From JAVJSD01 sp040219575 (lineage in GTDB: Bacteria > Planctomycetota > Planctomycetia > Pirellulales > Pirellulaceae), in the NCBI GenBank assembly GCA_040219575.1, contig JAVJSD010000062.1:8522-72521 (forward strand): a stretch of DNA of 64,000 nt. The letters run 5' to 3'. The stretch's first letter is position 1, and each line of letters begins with the position of its first letter. Below the pieces are notes generated by a model that saw nothing but the letters and a program-made list of their open reading frames with translations, had not been told where the DNA came from and made no database searches. The translations under genes were made by a program, and so were the position numbers. This document shows positions 42,972 through 52,291 of the stretch, one piece after another.

Positions 42972-43609
42972 GGCTTCGCTCGTGGCGGCAGAAATGGCGC
43001 AATTGACCCGACCCGCGCAAACGTTATCGGCGCAAACGGGGCTGGAAATCAATGTTTATTATGTTTAGTATCATTGTCGTGATTCAGCGTCGGGAGTCAA
43101 GTTCCCGCCAGTGATTATCACGATAACCGGCTCCCCTCACAGGGGTTATCCACCGTCGCCGGGAATGATCGAAGACGTGAGATCGGCCGGCGTCCCACGC
43201 AAGAGTGGTTCACGCAAGAGTGCCTGGCCCCAGGTCGGCCCGCGGCCCCCAACTAAACTGGGGACGTGAGGACCGTCAGCCATAGACCGCACGCTGATAG
43301 GCGGATCATGGGCACCGGCGGAGTTCGTGAGGCCTTGCATCGACAACCGTTCGAGACGCGGCTCGCAGAGGGCCGATCGCTCCCAGTGCCTCATCCCGTT
43401 CCTCATTCTCGTGCCGTCGGAAGTCTCACGACTTCCGCTACCAAGTTTCTTGACAAAGCCTAGTTTGGCGACGCGCAAGGTGATAGTTTGCTTGTGAAGA
43501 CCTGCACCACCAAGGTCCATCACGATTCAAGGACTGTCACGCTGCGGTGAAGGTCTCTCTTTCGATCCCACCCATGCCTACGGCGTACCTACGACAAGGA
43601 ATTAGGCGG
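42972..43609. other. Intergenic region with AT-rich patch, small palindromes and a REP copy
   Basis: No gene is convincing. The AT-rich stretch TGTTTATTATGTTTAGTATC (about 43052-43071) could hold promoter elements for the reductase. GTGATTATCAC (43111-43121) and an imperfect CGGGAGTCAAGTTCCCG (43092-43108) are palindromic and could be operator sites. A GGAAGTC-family REP copy lies at 43413-43442, and GGACTGTCACGCTGC near 43530 resembles the ends of the element at 56574-56704. Confidence 0.5.
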
Positions 43610-46600
43610 ATGAAGCGGATGCGACGAACGTGGCCGGTGATGCTCCTGGTCGCTACGATTGGAGTTTCGGGCGCCGCGTTGTTGCATGTGTCGCGCGCTT
43701 GGTCGGAGCAGCAGGATGCTTCCGCAACGAAGAACCTCGCGCGCGTGTTCCTCGATTCGCTCGACACGCAGGCCGGCTTCTGCGTGCACCTGGGCGTGCG
43801 GGGCGACGGCCTGACGACGGCGCTATCGCGAGGCGGCAAGTACCTCGTCCACGGACTGGCTGCCGAGAACGCCGCGGTCGTTGCAGCACGTGCGAACATT
43901 GACGAACAGAAACTCGCCGGCGTGGTCTCCGTCGAGCGGCTGTCGCCCGACAAGCTTCCCTATGCGGACAATCTCGCCGCGCTCGTTGTCGTCGACGACG
44001 TGAAGCAACTCACCGGGCAGGGTCTCTCCCTGACGGAGATCCAGCGCGTGCTGCGACCCGGCGGCGTCGCTTGGATCGGCCAGCGATCGAACAACGGAAA
44101 GACATCGCTCTCACGTGGCGATCTGGAAGAATTGCTGCGCAGCGCCGGCGTCACGTCGTTCGAGATCGTCGAGCAGGACGGCCTGTGGGCGAAATATGTC
44201 GCGCCGCGGCCCGAGTCGCTGGACCAGTGGACGCACAAGCGTCACGACGCGGGCGGAAACCCTGTCTCCACCGATCGCGAAGTCGACGTCCCCACCGGCG
44301 TCCGTTGGGCGGCCGGTCCTAACTGGCCCACCGGTTACCGCAAAAGCGCGGTGCCGGCCGTCGTTTCGACCGAGCGGCGCCTGGTGTACATCTTTCAGGA
44401 CGAGGTCGATGCGGCCGACGGTTCGCAGTTGCAGGACTCCCTCATCGCCCGCGACGCCTTCAGCGGCCTGCTGCTTTGGAAGCAAAAGGCGACGAAACAA
44501 TCGGCGGCGCTGGCCTCGGTCGGCGATCGTGTGTACGCCGTGCTCGAGGACCGCGGCCCGCTGGTGGCGCTGGAGGCCGACACCGGCCGCAAACTGCTCG
44601 CCTACGAAGGCACGGTCGCGCCGCAGCAGGTGCTGGTGCTCGACGGACGCTTGCTGGTCGACACGCCCGACGGCCTGGCCTGCTACGACGCCGAGACGGC
44701 CGAGTTGAAATGGAAGTACGAGTACTCGCTGTTGCGGTTCGTCGCCGGCGACCACCGGGTGTTCGTGCACACCGACGACCGCAACGCCAAGGGCGTCCGC
44801 CAATCACGGTTTGTGTGTCTCGACCTGACGACGGGTGAAACGAATTGGGAAGCGCCGACCTCCTGGTCGCAAGGGACGCCCAATCTCATTCTCTATCACG
44901 ACGGCCTACTGGTCGCCGCCGGCAAGAAAGGCAACCACGCCATCTCTGCCGACGATGGCTCGCACCGTTGGGACTACGAATACTCGCTGATCGGCCACGG
45001 CGGCAGCTACCTGAAGGTGATGGTCAACGACGGCCTGGTCTGGATCCACACGGCGAACTCGCAAGGCACGCGGCAATACGCCTGGGAGGGGCTCGATCCG
45101 GAGAAGGGTGTGGTCGTGAAGCGGATCGTGCAGCCGAGCGACTTCGCAATGAAGCACCGCTGCAGTTTCGATGTGGCCACGGGCAAGCTGTTTCTGTGCG
45201 GTTCGATGGACTTCGCCGATTACGAAACCGGCGAGTACGAACACTTCACCGCCGCGCGAAATTCGTGCGCGGCCGCGGGGGCGCTGCCCGCCAACGGTTT
45301 GATTTACACGTTCCCGCACGCCTGCGGCTGCTACCCGATGCTGCGCGGCTTCCTGGGACTCGAGGACCGCGCCGAAACGGACGTTGATTGGGGCCCGTCC
45401 TCGGGACGACTTGAAAAGGGCCCCGCCTACGGACAGCCGATCGCGGCTGGTCAGAGCGAAAAGCCGAACGCCGATTGGCGCACCTATCGCCACGACAACC
45501 TCCGCACCGCCAGCACCGCGTCGCCGGGACCGGAAACGCTCGACCTGCTGTGGTCGGCCCAGGTCGCCGACGAGACGCCCGATTCGCTCGCCCTGGAATG
45601 GGATCAAAAGGATGGCGGACGTCTTTCCAGTCCGGTGGTCGCCGACGGCATGGTGCTGGTCGCCGCCACCGATCAGCAGCGCCTGTCCGCCTACGACGCA
45701 GCCACGGGAAAGCCGCAGTGGACGTTCCACGCCGCGGCCCGGATCGATTGTCCCCCGACAATCCACGACGGCCTGTGCCTGCTGGGCGCCCGCGATGGCT
45801 GCCTGTATTGCCTGCGGGCCCGCGATGGCGAGCTTGTGTGGAAGTTCCGGGCCGCGCCCCGCGACGAGCGGATCGTGGCCTACGGCCAACTCGAATCGAA
45901 GTGGCCGGTGGTGGGCGGGGTGCTGGTCGAGGACGATGTGGCCTATTGCGTGGTGGGCCGACATAGCGGCGCGGACGGCGGCATCACGGTGGTCGCCGTC
46001 GACATTCCCACGGGCGAGCTGGTGTGGTCGAATCAGCCGACCGGTTACGAAGGCGTGCCCGACCTGCTCAACGCCGCGGACGGCACGGTGCAGATGGCCG
46101 ACTACGACTTCGACGCCAAGACCGGCGCGCTCGACGAACGCGACGACGACGCGCGGCTCAGCGGCGGGCGGCTCGGCATTCTGAACGACGCCTGGTATCG
46201 CCGGCCCATCGCCATGCGGAAGAATCTGCAACAGTGGCAGGCGACCGGCCACGGCAACGCCCAGATGCTGGCCTACCACCAGGACGCCACTTGCGGCTTC
46301 CTCGCCTGCTCGCGCGTGGCCGGCGGCGACGGCGCGATGTCGGGCGACGCCCAACTGTTTGTGAAGGCGGAAGGCGGCGGCAAGGATTGGGCCCTGAAGA
46401 TGCCGCACGAGTCGCGGCTCCGCGGCATGGCGGTCACGCCGCGGCGAACGTACGTCGCCGGCTTGCTGCCCGACGCCGACGACGAGAAGCAATTGCGGCG
46501 GCTGGTTCGTAGCTACGTGCTGGCCGACGGCCGGCTCGCGGCCGAGGCGGAGATCGACGGTGTGCCGGTTCACGATGGCCTGGCGATCGCGGGCCATCGT

Positions 46601-46651
46601 GTGTATGTCTGCACGCAGCAGGGCCGTTTGATTTGCCTGGGCGAGAAGTGA
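43610..46651 (+). CDS. Exported protein with methyltransferase-like domain and PQQ propeller
   Basis: 1013 residues from ATG 43610. A signal anchor (WPVMLLVATIGVSGAALL) is followed by an approximately 180-residue Rossmann-like domain resembling a methyltransferase (HLGVRGDGLTTAL in the motif I position, YADNLAALVVVDDV, VLRPGGVAWIG), then a long PQQ-type propeller (DAFSGLLLWKQKATK, CYDAETAELKWKYEY, AYDAATGKPQWTF, CLRARDGELVWKF). I recall planctomycete proteins of this type, but the function is unknown. The motif I lacks the acidic residue of true SAM binders, so the domain may be catalytically inert. The start at GTG 43547 is possible but adds a poor leader. The next gene overlaps by 4 bases. 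Confidence 0.82.
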   Translation: MKRMRRTWPVMLLVATIGVSGAALLHVSRAWSEQQDASATKNLARVFLDSLDTQAGFCVHLGVRGDGLTTALSRGGKYLVHGLAAENAAVVAARANIDEQKLAGVVSVERLSPDKLPYADNLAALVVVDDVKQLTGQGLSLTEIQRVLRPGGVAWIGQRSNNGKTSLSRGDLEELLRSAGVTSFEIVEQDGLWAKYVAPRPESLDQWTHKRHDAGGNPVSTDREVDVPTGVRWAAGPNWPTGYRKSAVPAVVSTERRLVYIFQDEVDAADGSQLQDSLIARDAFSGLLLWKQKATKQSAALASVGDRVYAVLEDRGPLVALEADTGRKLLAYEGTVAPQQVLVLDGRLLVDTPDGLACYDAETAELKWKYEYSLLRFVAGDHRVFVHTDDRNAKGVRQSRFVCLDLTTGETNWEAPTSWSQGTPNLILYHDGLLVAAGKKGNHAISADDGSHRWDYEYSLIGHGGSYLKVMVNDGLVWIHTANSQGTRQYAWEGLDPEKGVVVKRIVQPSDFAMKHRCSFDVATGKLFLCGSMDFADYETGEYEHFTAARNSCAAAGALPANGLIYTFPHACGCYPMLRGFLGLEDRAETDVDWGPSSGRLEKGPAYGQPIAAGQSEKPNADWRTYRHDNLRTASTASPGPETLDLLWSAQVADETPDSLALEWDQKDGGRLSSPVVADGMVLVAATDQQRLSAYDAATGKPQWTFHAAARIDCPPTIHDGLCLLGARDGCLYCLRARDGELVWKFRAAPRDERIVAYGQLESKWPVVGGVLVEDDVAYCVVGRHSGADGGITVVAVDIPTGELVWSNQPTGYEGVPDLLNAADGTVQMADYDFDAKTGALDERDDDARLSGGRLGILNDAWYRRPIAMRKNLQQWQATGHGNAQMLAYHQDATCGFLACSRVAGGDGAMSGDAQLFVKAEGGGKDWALKMPHESRLRGMAVTPRRTYVAGLLPDADDEKQLRRLVRSYVLADGRLAAEAEIDGVPVHDGLAIAGHRVYVCTQQGRLICLGEK

Positions 46652-48717
46652 CGTCGCGGCGCGCGAATTCACGGCAAGCGACCGCCAGGCGGGCGCCCTG
46701 GTGGAAGAAGCTGCTGTTCTCCCTTTTGGCGACCGTCTTGTTCTTCGCCCTGCTGGAAGTCGCGCTGTGGCTCTGCGGCGTGCAAACCGTGGCGTCCACC
46801 GACGATCCCTACGTCGGTTTCGCCGGCAATCTGCCGCTGTTTGTCGAGCAGACCGACGAGCAGGGCCAGGCGAACATGGTGACGGCGCGCGGCAAGCTCG
46901 CCTGGTTCAACGAGCAGCATTTCCCACGCGAAAAGCCGCCGGGCGTCCGGCGTGTGTTCTGCCTGGGCGGCTCGACGACCTACGGCCGTCCCTACGATCA
47001 CCGTACGGCCTTCTCCGGTTGGCTCGCCGAACTGCTGCCGCTCGCCGCGCCGGATGCAACGTGGGAGGTGATCAACGCCGGCGGCGTCAGCTACGCCAGC
47101 TACCGCGTGACGGGCGTGATGCGGGAGTTGGCGCGATACGAGCCCGACTTGTTCATCGTCTACACCGGCCACAATGAATTCTTGGAAGACCGCACCTACG
47201 GCGAGCTGCGCGACAAGCCGGCGGCGCTGTTGGAGACGGCCGGACTGCTCAGCCGCACGCGCACCTACAGCGTGCTGCATCGGTTGATCGCCCGCGAGTC
47301 GAAACCCCAACAGCAACCGACGCGGTTGCCGGAAGAAGTCGACGCGGTGCTCGATCACAGCGTGGGGCCTTCGGCGTATGAGCGTGAAGGGCTGCAACGA
47401 GAGGCCGTGCTGGAGCACTTCCGCTGGAATCTTCAGCAGATGATCGCCATCGCCCGTGAGTGCGGCGCGGAGATTGTATTCGTCGTTCCCGCGTCGAACC
47501 TGAAGGACTGCTCGCCGCTGAAGAGCCAACACCGCGCGGGGCTCAGCGACGAGGAGTCGGCGCAATGGCGGCGACTGTTCGACGAAGGAGGCGAGTTCGC
47601 ACGAGCCGGCGAGTTCGGCGAGGCGCTCTCGGCCTATGACAAGGCGATCGAGCTCGACGATCGCTACGCCGAGTTGCATTTCCGCCGCGGACGCATGCTG
47701 CTCGCGCTCGATCGACCGGCCGAGGCGACGACCGCCTTCGGGCGCGCTCTGGAGGAAGATGTCTGTCCGCTGCGGGCGCCCACCGCCTTTTGCGACGCAG
47801 TCCGCGAAGTCGCGGCCGCAAGCGAAGTACCGGTTGTCGATTTCGAATTGCTCGTCAAGAACGATTGCCTGGCGCGGCATGGTCACAACGCGCCAGGCGA
47901 GGAGTACTTTCTCGATCACGTGCATCCGACCATCGCCGGCCACAAGTTCCTGGCGACTGCGATTCTCGAGGCGCTTCGCGAGCAAGGCGCATTCGGCGAA
48001 GTGCACGCGCTTTCCGACGAGCAGATCGCAACCGCCGAGCGGCGCATCCTCGAACGGATCGATCCTCGCGATCATGCGGTCGCCCTGCGGAATCTGGCGA
48101 AGGTGCTCAATTGGGCGGGCAAGCACGACGAGGCGGGGCGACTCGCGCAGAAGTCGCTGGAGGCGGCGCCCGACGATCCGGAGAGCCTGCTGATCGCGGG
48201 GGCCTGGCTCAAGTCGCAGGGCCGGCTTGATGAGGCGATCGATCATCTCCAACGATCGGTTAGCGGAATGCCCGAGTACGCCGACGCCCGGCAGTTGCTC
48301 GGCGCGGTGCTGGTCGATGCGGGCCGGCTCGACGAGGCCCGCGAACAATTTGCGGCGCTCGCCCGACTGCGGCCCGACGACGCGCACGCCTGGCAGATGC
48401 AGGGCGCGATCCTGGCCGAACAGGGCAAGTACGCCGAGTCGCTGGAGTTCTACCAGCAGGCGCTCGCCTTGAACGCCGACGACGCCGACCTGCACTACAA
48501 CCTGGGATTCGCGCTGTTGCGGCTCGACCGCCGCGTCGAATCCGAGACGCATCTCCGCCGGGCCGTGGAGCTCAACGGGCGCGACGCCGAGGCCCACTAC
48601 CAACTCGGCCGCCTGCTGGAAGCCGCCGGCCGCCGCGAGGAGGCGGTCGCGCAGTTCCAAGCGGTATTACGACTCGTCCCCGATCATCGGGGCGCACGCG
48701 AGGCGCTGTCGCCTTGA
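46648..48717 (+). CDS. Membrane-anchored SGNH hydrolase-TPR protein
   Basis: 689 residues. After one N-terminal helix (LLFSLLATVLFFALLEVALWLC) comes an SGNH/GDSL-type domain: Ser in CLGGSTTYGRP, Gly/Asn in NAGGVSYASY, Asn in YTGHNEF, and the Asp-His pair in DHVHPTIAGH. TPR units occupy both an insert in the hydrolase (about 310-365) and most of the C-terminal third (EEVAQ..AVLRL). The GTG at 46648 overlaps the preceding stop (GTGA), so translation is coupled to the propeller protein. Such proteins may deacylate or modify a cell-surface polymer; the substrate is unknown. Confidence 0.85.
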   Translation: MTSRRANSRQATARRAPWWKKLLFSLLATVLFFALLEVALWLCGVQTVASTDDPYVGFAGNLPLFVEQTDEQGQANMVTARGKLAWFNEQHFPREKPPGVRRVFCLGGSTTYGRPYDHRTAFSGWLAELLPLAAPDATWEVINAGGVSYASYRVTGVMRELARYEPDLFIVYTGHNEFLEDRTYGELRDKPAALLETAGLLSRTRTYSVLHRLIARESKPQQQPTRLPEEVDAVLDHSVGPSAYEREGLQREAVLEHFRWNLQQMIAIARECGAEIVFVVPASNLKDCSPLKSQHRAGLSDEESAQWRRLFDEGGEFARAGEFGEALSAYDKAIELDDRYAELHFRRGRMLLALDRPAEATTAFGRALEEDVCPLRAPTAFCDAVREVAAASEVPVVDFELLVKNDCLARHGHNAPGEEYFLDHVHPTIAGHKFLATAILEALREQGAFGEVHALSDEQIATAERRILERIDPRDHAVALRNLAKVLNWAGKHDEAGRLAQKSLEAAPDDPESLLIAGAWLKSQGRLDEAIDHLQRSVSGMPEYADARQLLGAVLVDAGRLDEAREQFAALARLRPDDAHAWQMQGAILAEQGKYAESLEFYQQALALNADDADLHYNLGFALLRLDRRVESETHLRRAVELNGRDAEAHYQLGRLLEAAGRREEAVAQFQAVLRLVPDHRGAREALSP

Positions 48718-48727
48718 GCGAAGTCGA

Positions 48728-50206
48728 TTAACCGCCGCACAGGCGGCGCGTGAGCCAGTTGCGCGGCAGGTCGGGGACCACGATGCGCGGGCGCTGGCCA
48801 TACTTTGCGAGCAACGCCTCCGCCGCCAGGTAGCCGCTGCGGACCGCGCCTTCCATCGTGGCCGGCCAACCGGTGCGCGTCCAATCGCCGGCCCAGTACA
48901 GGTTGTCGAGCGACGACTGCTGCGCGGGCCGCTGTCGCTCCGTCTCCGGACGCGGCGAGAAGACCGCCTCGTGCTGCGTGACCATCCGCCAGTGCAGCAG
49001 GCGAGCCGCTTCCGACTCCGGCCAGACCGCCGCCAGATCGCGCCGCACTTCGGCCAGCACATCCTCACGCGGCCGTCCCGCAAGCTGCCGCGAGGCGCTG
49101 ACCACGACCTGATAGTACCACGACTCCGCCAATTCATCGGTCGATGCCCGCGGCGGCTCGCTCTTCCCATGAGAAAAGACCCACTGGCTGAGGCGGTCGA
49201 TCAACACCGCGTGCGGCAGTTCCGTGATCGGGCGATCGAACCACAAGTGAAGCGCGGTGATGGGGGCCGGGCTGAATTGCTCGAGGGCCTGCAACTCGGG
49301 CAAGCGCTCGCGAAGCCCATCGGGAACAAGCTCCGCCACGCGCCGCCAGGGACAGGCGACGATGACCGCCTCGCACGGCGATTCGATTCCCTGGCCGTCG
49401 ACGACGCCGGTGATTGAATCTCCCGCGTGCATCAGCCGCGCGGCGCTTCTGCCGAGATGCAGCGTCACGCCGTGCTCGCGGAGCCAGCCGGCGACATGCT
49501 CGCCGTAGAGTTCTCCCAGCGAGCGCGTCGGCACGGCGATCTCGTAGGCCTGGCGATGCGCCATGAAGCCGTCGACGAACACCTTCCGCGCCACGGAAAG
49601 TGCGACGGCGTCGACGTCTTCACTCAAGGCGCTGACAATCACGATCGACCAGAAGCGATCGACCGCCGCCGGCGCTTGCCGCTGCTCGCGCAGCCATTGG
49701 CCGAAGGTCGGCTGCGGCGCCTCCTCCGAGATCCGCAGTCGCGCCAACCGCAACAACGCCCGGGCGACTCCCAGGCGCTGCGACAGCGTCAGGTAGCCGA
49801 GTCGCATCAGCGAGGGCCCCAGATGCCCCGGCGCCGGCAACCACCGCGCGGCGCTCAAGTCGTATCGGCGCCCGTCCGGGCCGAAGAAGTGCAACACGCG
49901 ATCGCGGCGCAGCAGCGAGTCGACGCCGGTCTGCCGGCAGAAGTCGGCGAAGTTGGTGCAGCACCCCATGCCCACATGCTGGCAATGATCGAGCAACTGC
50001 CCCGTTTCCGGATCGAGAAACGACCCGGCCCGACCGCCGAGCGTGCGGCGCGACTCGAACAGTTCGATTTTCCAGGCGGGCTTCCGCTCGAGATTCCGCT
50101 CAGGATTCCGCTCGGCGGCGAATCGCGCCAGCGCCGCGGCGGCCGCCAGTCCGGCCAATCCGCCTCCCACGATCGCGACGCTGTTTCCCTCACCCGGATG
50201 CTGCAT
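48728..50206 (-). CDS. hpnE: Hydroxysqualene dehydroxylase (squalene-associated FAD desaturase)
   Basis: 492 residues from ATG 50206. FAD-binding AIVGGGLAGLAAAAAL opens the protein, followed by ESRRTLGGRAGSF. The C-terminal FAD region YWAGDWTRTGWPATMEGAVRSG is typical. HpnE reduces hydroxysqualene to squalene, the substrate of shc, which is at 1536-3635. Between the first beta strand and helix a small duplicated insert (ERNPERNLERKP) reflects a short DNA repeat near 50085-50110. hpnC and hpnD, the usual partners, are not in the window. GTG 50236 is an alternative start. Confidence 0.9.
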   Translation of the reverse strand: MQHPGEGNSVAIVGGGLAGLAAAAALARFAAERNPERNLERKPAWKIELFESRRTLGGRAGSFLDPETGQLLDHCQHVGMGCCTNFADFCRQTGVDSLLRRDRVLHFFGPDGRRYDLSAARWLPAPGHLGPSLMRLGYLTLSQRLGVARALLRLARLRISEEAPQPTFGQWLREQRQAPAAVDRFWSIVIVSALSEDVDAVALSVARKVFVDGFMAHRQAYEIAVPTRSLGELYGEHVAGWLREHGVTLHLGRSAARLMHAGDSITGVVDGQGIESPCEAVIVACPWRRVAELVPDGLRERLPELQALEQFSPAPITALHLWFDRPITELPHAVLIDRLSQWVFSHGKSEPPRASTDELAESWYYQVVVSASRQLAGRPREDVLAEVRRDLAAVWPESEAARLLHWRMVTQHEAVFSPRPETERQRPAQQSSLDNLYWAGDWTRTGWPATMEGAVRSGYLAAEALLAKYGQRPRIVVPDLPRNWLTRRLCGG

Positions 50207-50294
50207 GGTGAGGTGTATGGTAGTCGCGCGCAGCACAGTCGGGCAGGTGGCGATACGAATCGTCGCGGGAACTCAACGGCGCCGACGTTCGTCC

Positions 50295-50318
50295 CCGTAG
50301 CCGATGCTGCCAGCATCG
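50295..50318. repeat. Palindromic element CCGTAGCCGATGCTGCC...
   Basis: Same core as 16016-16035 (CGATGCTGCCAGCATCG). A second GC-rich palindrome, CCGATGCCGGCGGCATCGG, follows at 50423-50441. The gap between hpnE and the DUF1559 gene has no other feature. Confidence 0.65.
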
Positions 50319-50450
50319 AACAGAACCGACTTGTAAGCTCCGCTACGAAATGGGGCTAGCGGCGAAAGGCGGCCAGCATGCTCACTCGCCTTCGGCGTGA
50401 GAGCATGGCGCCCGAGACGCATCCGATGCCGGCGGCATCGGCGGCGCCGA

Positions 50451-51353
50451 TCACTGCGCGACGTTGATTCGCTCGCCGCCGGCGCGGGTGGCCATCGAGC
50501 GGTAGACCGACAGGTTCAGATACTGATTGAGCATCCGCACCGAACCGTCGCCGACCAGGAACTGCGCGCCCATGGGGTGATGGCTGCTGAAGTCGTCGAA
50601 GTGGCCCGAGGGATGGTTGGGCGTGTGATCCGCCGTGCCGACGATGCGGGCCAGCGGTTCGGCCGCCTCGGGAATGACGCCGGTCCAGGTCGAACCACCC
50701 AGCGTCGAAGCACGCTCGCCGACGAACAGCGTGTTGCTTAGTCCGTCGACCACCTGCGAGAGCGTAATGCGGCTGTTGTGGTAGAACACGCCGTCGCCGT
50801 TGCTGGGGGCGTCTTCGATCTCCATCGTGCCGAACACACCCACGTAGTTGGAGCGGCCCACGACGAACAGCGGATGCCCCTCGTCGATCGTATGCCCTTC
50901 GTGGTCTTCGTGCTCCTCTTCCTCCTCGCCTTCTTCATGATGCTCGCCTTCGCCGATCGTGAAATAACCCAACGGCGACGGATCGGAGGGGCACAGCAGA
51001 AACGGCACTTCATGCTGGCGTACCGAGGCGTTCAGCGGATCGCTCACCGGCAAGTCTCGGCGGATCGCCAGCTGCAAGTTCTGTTGTTCAAGCTCCGGCA
51101 GGATCTGCACGACCCAGCTCCAGCCGGGAACGCCCTCCGGCGAATCGGCTTTCCAGCCCGAGGGGAGCTCGCCGTGGATGTCGGCGTGGTTGTGCAGCGC
51201 CAGGCCGATCTGGCGGAAGTTGTTCTGGCAATCGGCGCGGCGCCCCGACTCGCGGGCGAACTGCACGGCGGGCAGCAGCAGCGCCGCCAGGCCGCCGATG
51301 ATGGCGATCACCACCAGTAATTCAATCAGCGTAAATGCGTCGCGTTGTCGCAT
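50451..51353 (-). CDS. DUF1559 prepilin-like protein with His/Glu-rich insert
   Basis: 300 residues. The N-terminus has the type IV pilin-like processing signature AFTLIELLVVIAIIGGLAALLLPAV, and the rest matches DUF1559 (CQNNFRQIGLALHNH; ends DGSVRMLNQYLN). DUF1559 proteins are greatly expanded in Planctomycetes and act at the cell surface, with function largely unknown. This one has a distinctive acidic/His insert (GEHHEEGEEEEEHEDHEGH, then DEGH) near residue 145, a plausible metal-binding loop. ATG 51353 is preferred because AAGGAG sits 10 bases upstream. The neighbouring gene encodes a poly-His exported protein on the same strand. Confidence 0.87.
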   Translation of the reverse strand: MRQRDAFTLIELLVVIAIIGGLAALLLPAVQFARESGRRADCQNNFRQIGLALHNHADIHGELPSGWKADSPEGVPGWSWVVQILPELEQQNLQLAIRRDLPVSDPLNASVRQHEVPFLLCPSDPSPLGYFTIGEGEHHEEGEEEEEHEDHEGHTIDEGHPLFVVGRSNYVGVFGTMEIEDAPSNGDGVFYHNSRITLSQVVDGLSNTLFVGERASTLGGSTWTGVIPEAAEPLARIVGTADHTPNHPSGHFDDFSSHHPMGAQFLVGDGSVRMLNQYLNLSVYRSMATRAGGERINVAQ

Positions 51354-51573
51354 ATCGGTCAATCTCCTTCGCATCGTCGACGGATGACCGTCGGCGGTTG
51401 TTGTTCGGTTCTCGCTCGGCAGGATTCGCTCAATCGCGCGCTGAAACAACGCGGCCACTTGAGCGGATGCGGGTTCGACGAGAGGAAGCGCCGAATCCCG
51501 GGGGAAACCCGAAGGTCGCCGTCGCAAGACGGCGCGTTCGGTCGGCCTCGCGGCGGGCGCGAGGGATCCCGAG

Positions 51574-52068
51574 TCAGGCGAGCGGAGGAGCGCGCGAACG
51601 ACGCGACGTTTGCGGCCGCGTGGAAGGAGCCTCCGACAGGAGGGCGATCTCCTGCGGGGGAAGCGTGCCGGTCAGTTGCGGCGGAAGCGCCACGCAAGGA
51701 ACGGCGGCCAGCGCCAGGAATCGGCACGCGGCGCAGTCGTCGTGATGTCGATGGTCGCCGTGCTGATGATCGCCATGCTGATGATCGCCGCCGTGGTGGT
51801 GCTGGCAGGGCGACTTGGAAGCGGCCTGGTGATGGTCGCCGTGATGGTCATCGCAAGCGGCGTGATCGTGCGGAGCTTCCCCTTGCGCGGCGACATGGTC
51901 GTGCGCTGCCGAATGGTCGTGCGCCGCCGAATGTTCGTGCGTCGCTGGGCCGTGCTTATGCGACGAGCCGTGCTGATGCGCCAGCGGTGCGAGGATGCCC
52001 GCGCCCAACGCCACGCCGCACAGCAACTGCGCGGCGAATCGAGTAAAGCGTTTGGAGGGGTGGTGCAC
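51574..52068 (-). CDS. Exported histidine-rich metal-binding protein
   Basis: 164 residues with about 28 histidines. A basic N-terminus and hydrophobic segment (FAAQLLCGVALGAGILAPLAH) suggest export. The centre is made of short His repeats (HEHSAAHDHSAAHDH, HHGDHHQ, GDHQHGDHQHGDH). It ends with CAACRFLALAAVPCVALPP, a Cys-x-x-Cys near a hydrophobic stretch that resembles C-termini of DUF2946-type proteins linked with metal regulons. It probably binds Zn, Ni or Cu outside the cytoplasm. The start ATG 52068 lies 28 bases from a palindromic operator-like site. The DUF1559 gene is 220 bases downstream. Confidence 0.78.
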   Translation of the reverse strand: MHHPSKRFTRFAAQLLCGVALGAGILAPLAHQHGSSHKHGPATHEHSAAHDHSAAHDHVAAQGEAPHDHAACDDHHGDHHQAASKSPCQHHHGGDHQHGDHQHGDHRHHDDCAACRFLALAAVPCVALPPQLTGTLPPQEIALLSEAPSTRPQTSRRSRAPPLA

Positions 52069-52096
52069 GGGGACGGTCCCACGGGGCTGGACAGAG

Positions 52097-52115
52097 AATG
52101 CAACACGTTTGCATT
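52097..52115. promoter_or_regulatory. 19-bp perfect palindrome, candidate Fur/Zur-family operator
   Basis: AATGCAA-CACGT-TTGCATT: perfect 7-bp arms with a 5-base centre, 28 bases upstream of the poly-His gene. The ATGCAA/TTGCAT half-sites with N5 spacing resemble operators known for Fur-superfamily metal sensors (for example the TTGCAA-type Nur/Zur sites). It also lies upstream of the small gene at 52292, so it could affect both directions. Confidence 0.55.
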
Positions 52116-52291
52116 TACAATGCTGCTGTCACTGTCCCATTCCCGGTGCTGCTTGTCAACACGATTCGCGCCGAATTAACCCTACAACCCATCGCGGCGG
52201 CTCTTTTGAGAAAGGCTCAAGCCGCGGCTCGCCAACGGACGACAAACACTGCCACTGAACTCATTGCGCGCCCCTCTCCAAGGACCTGGAA

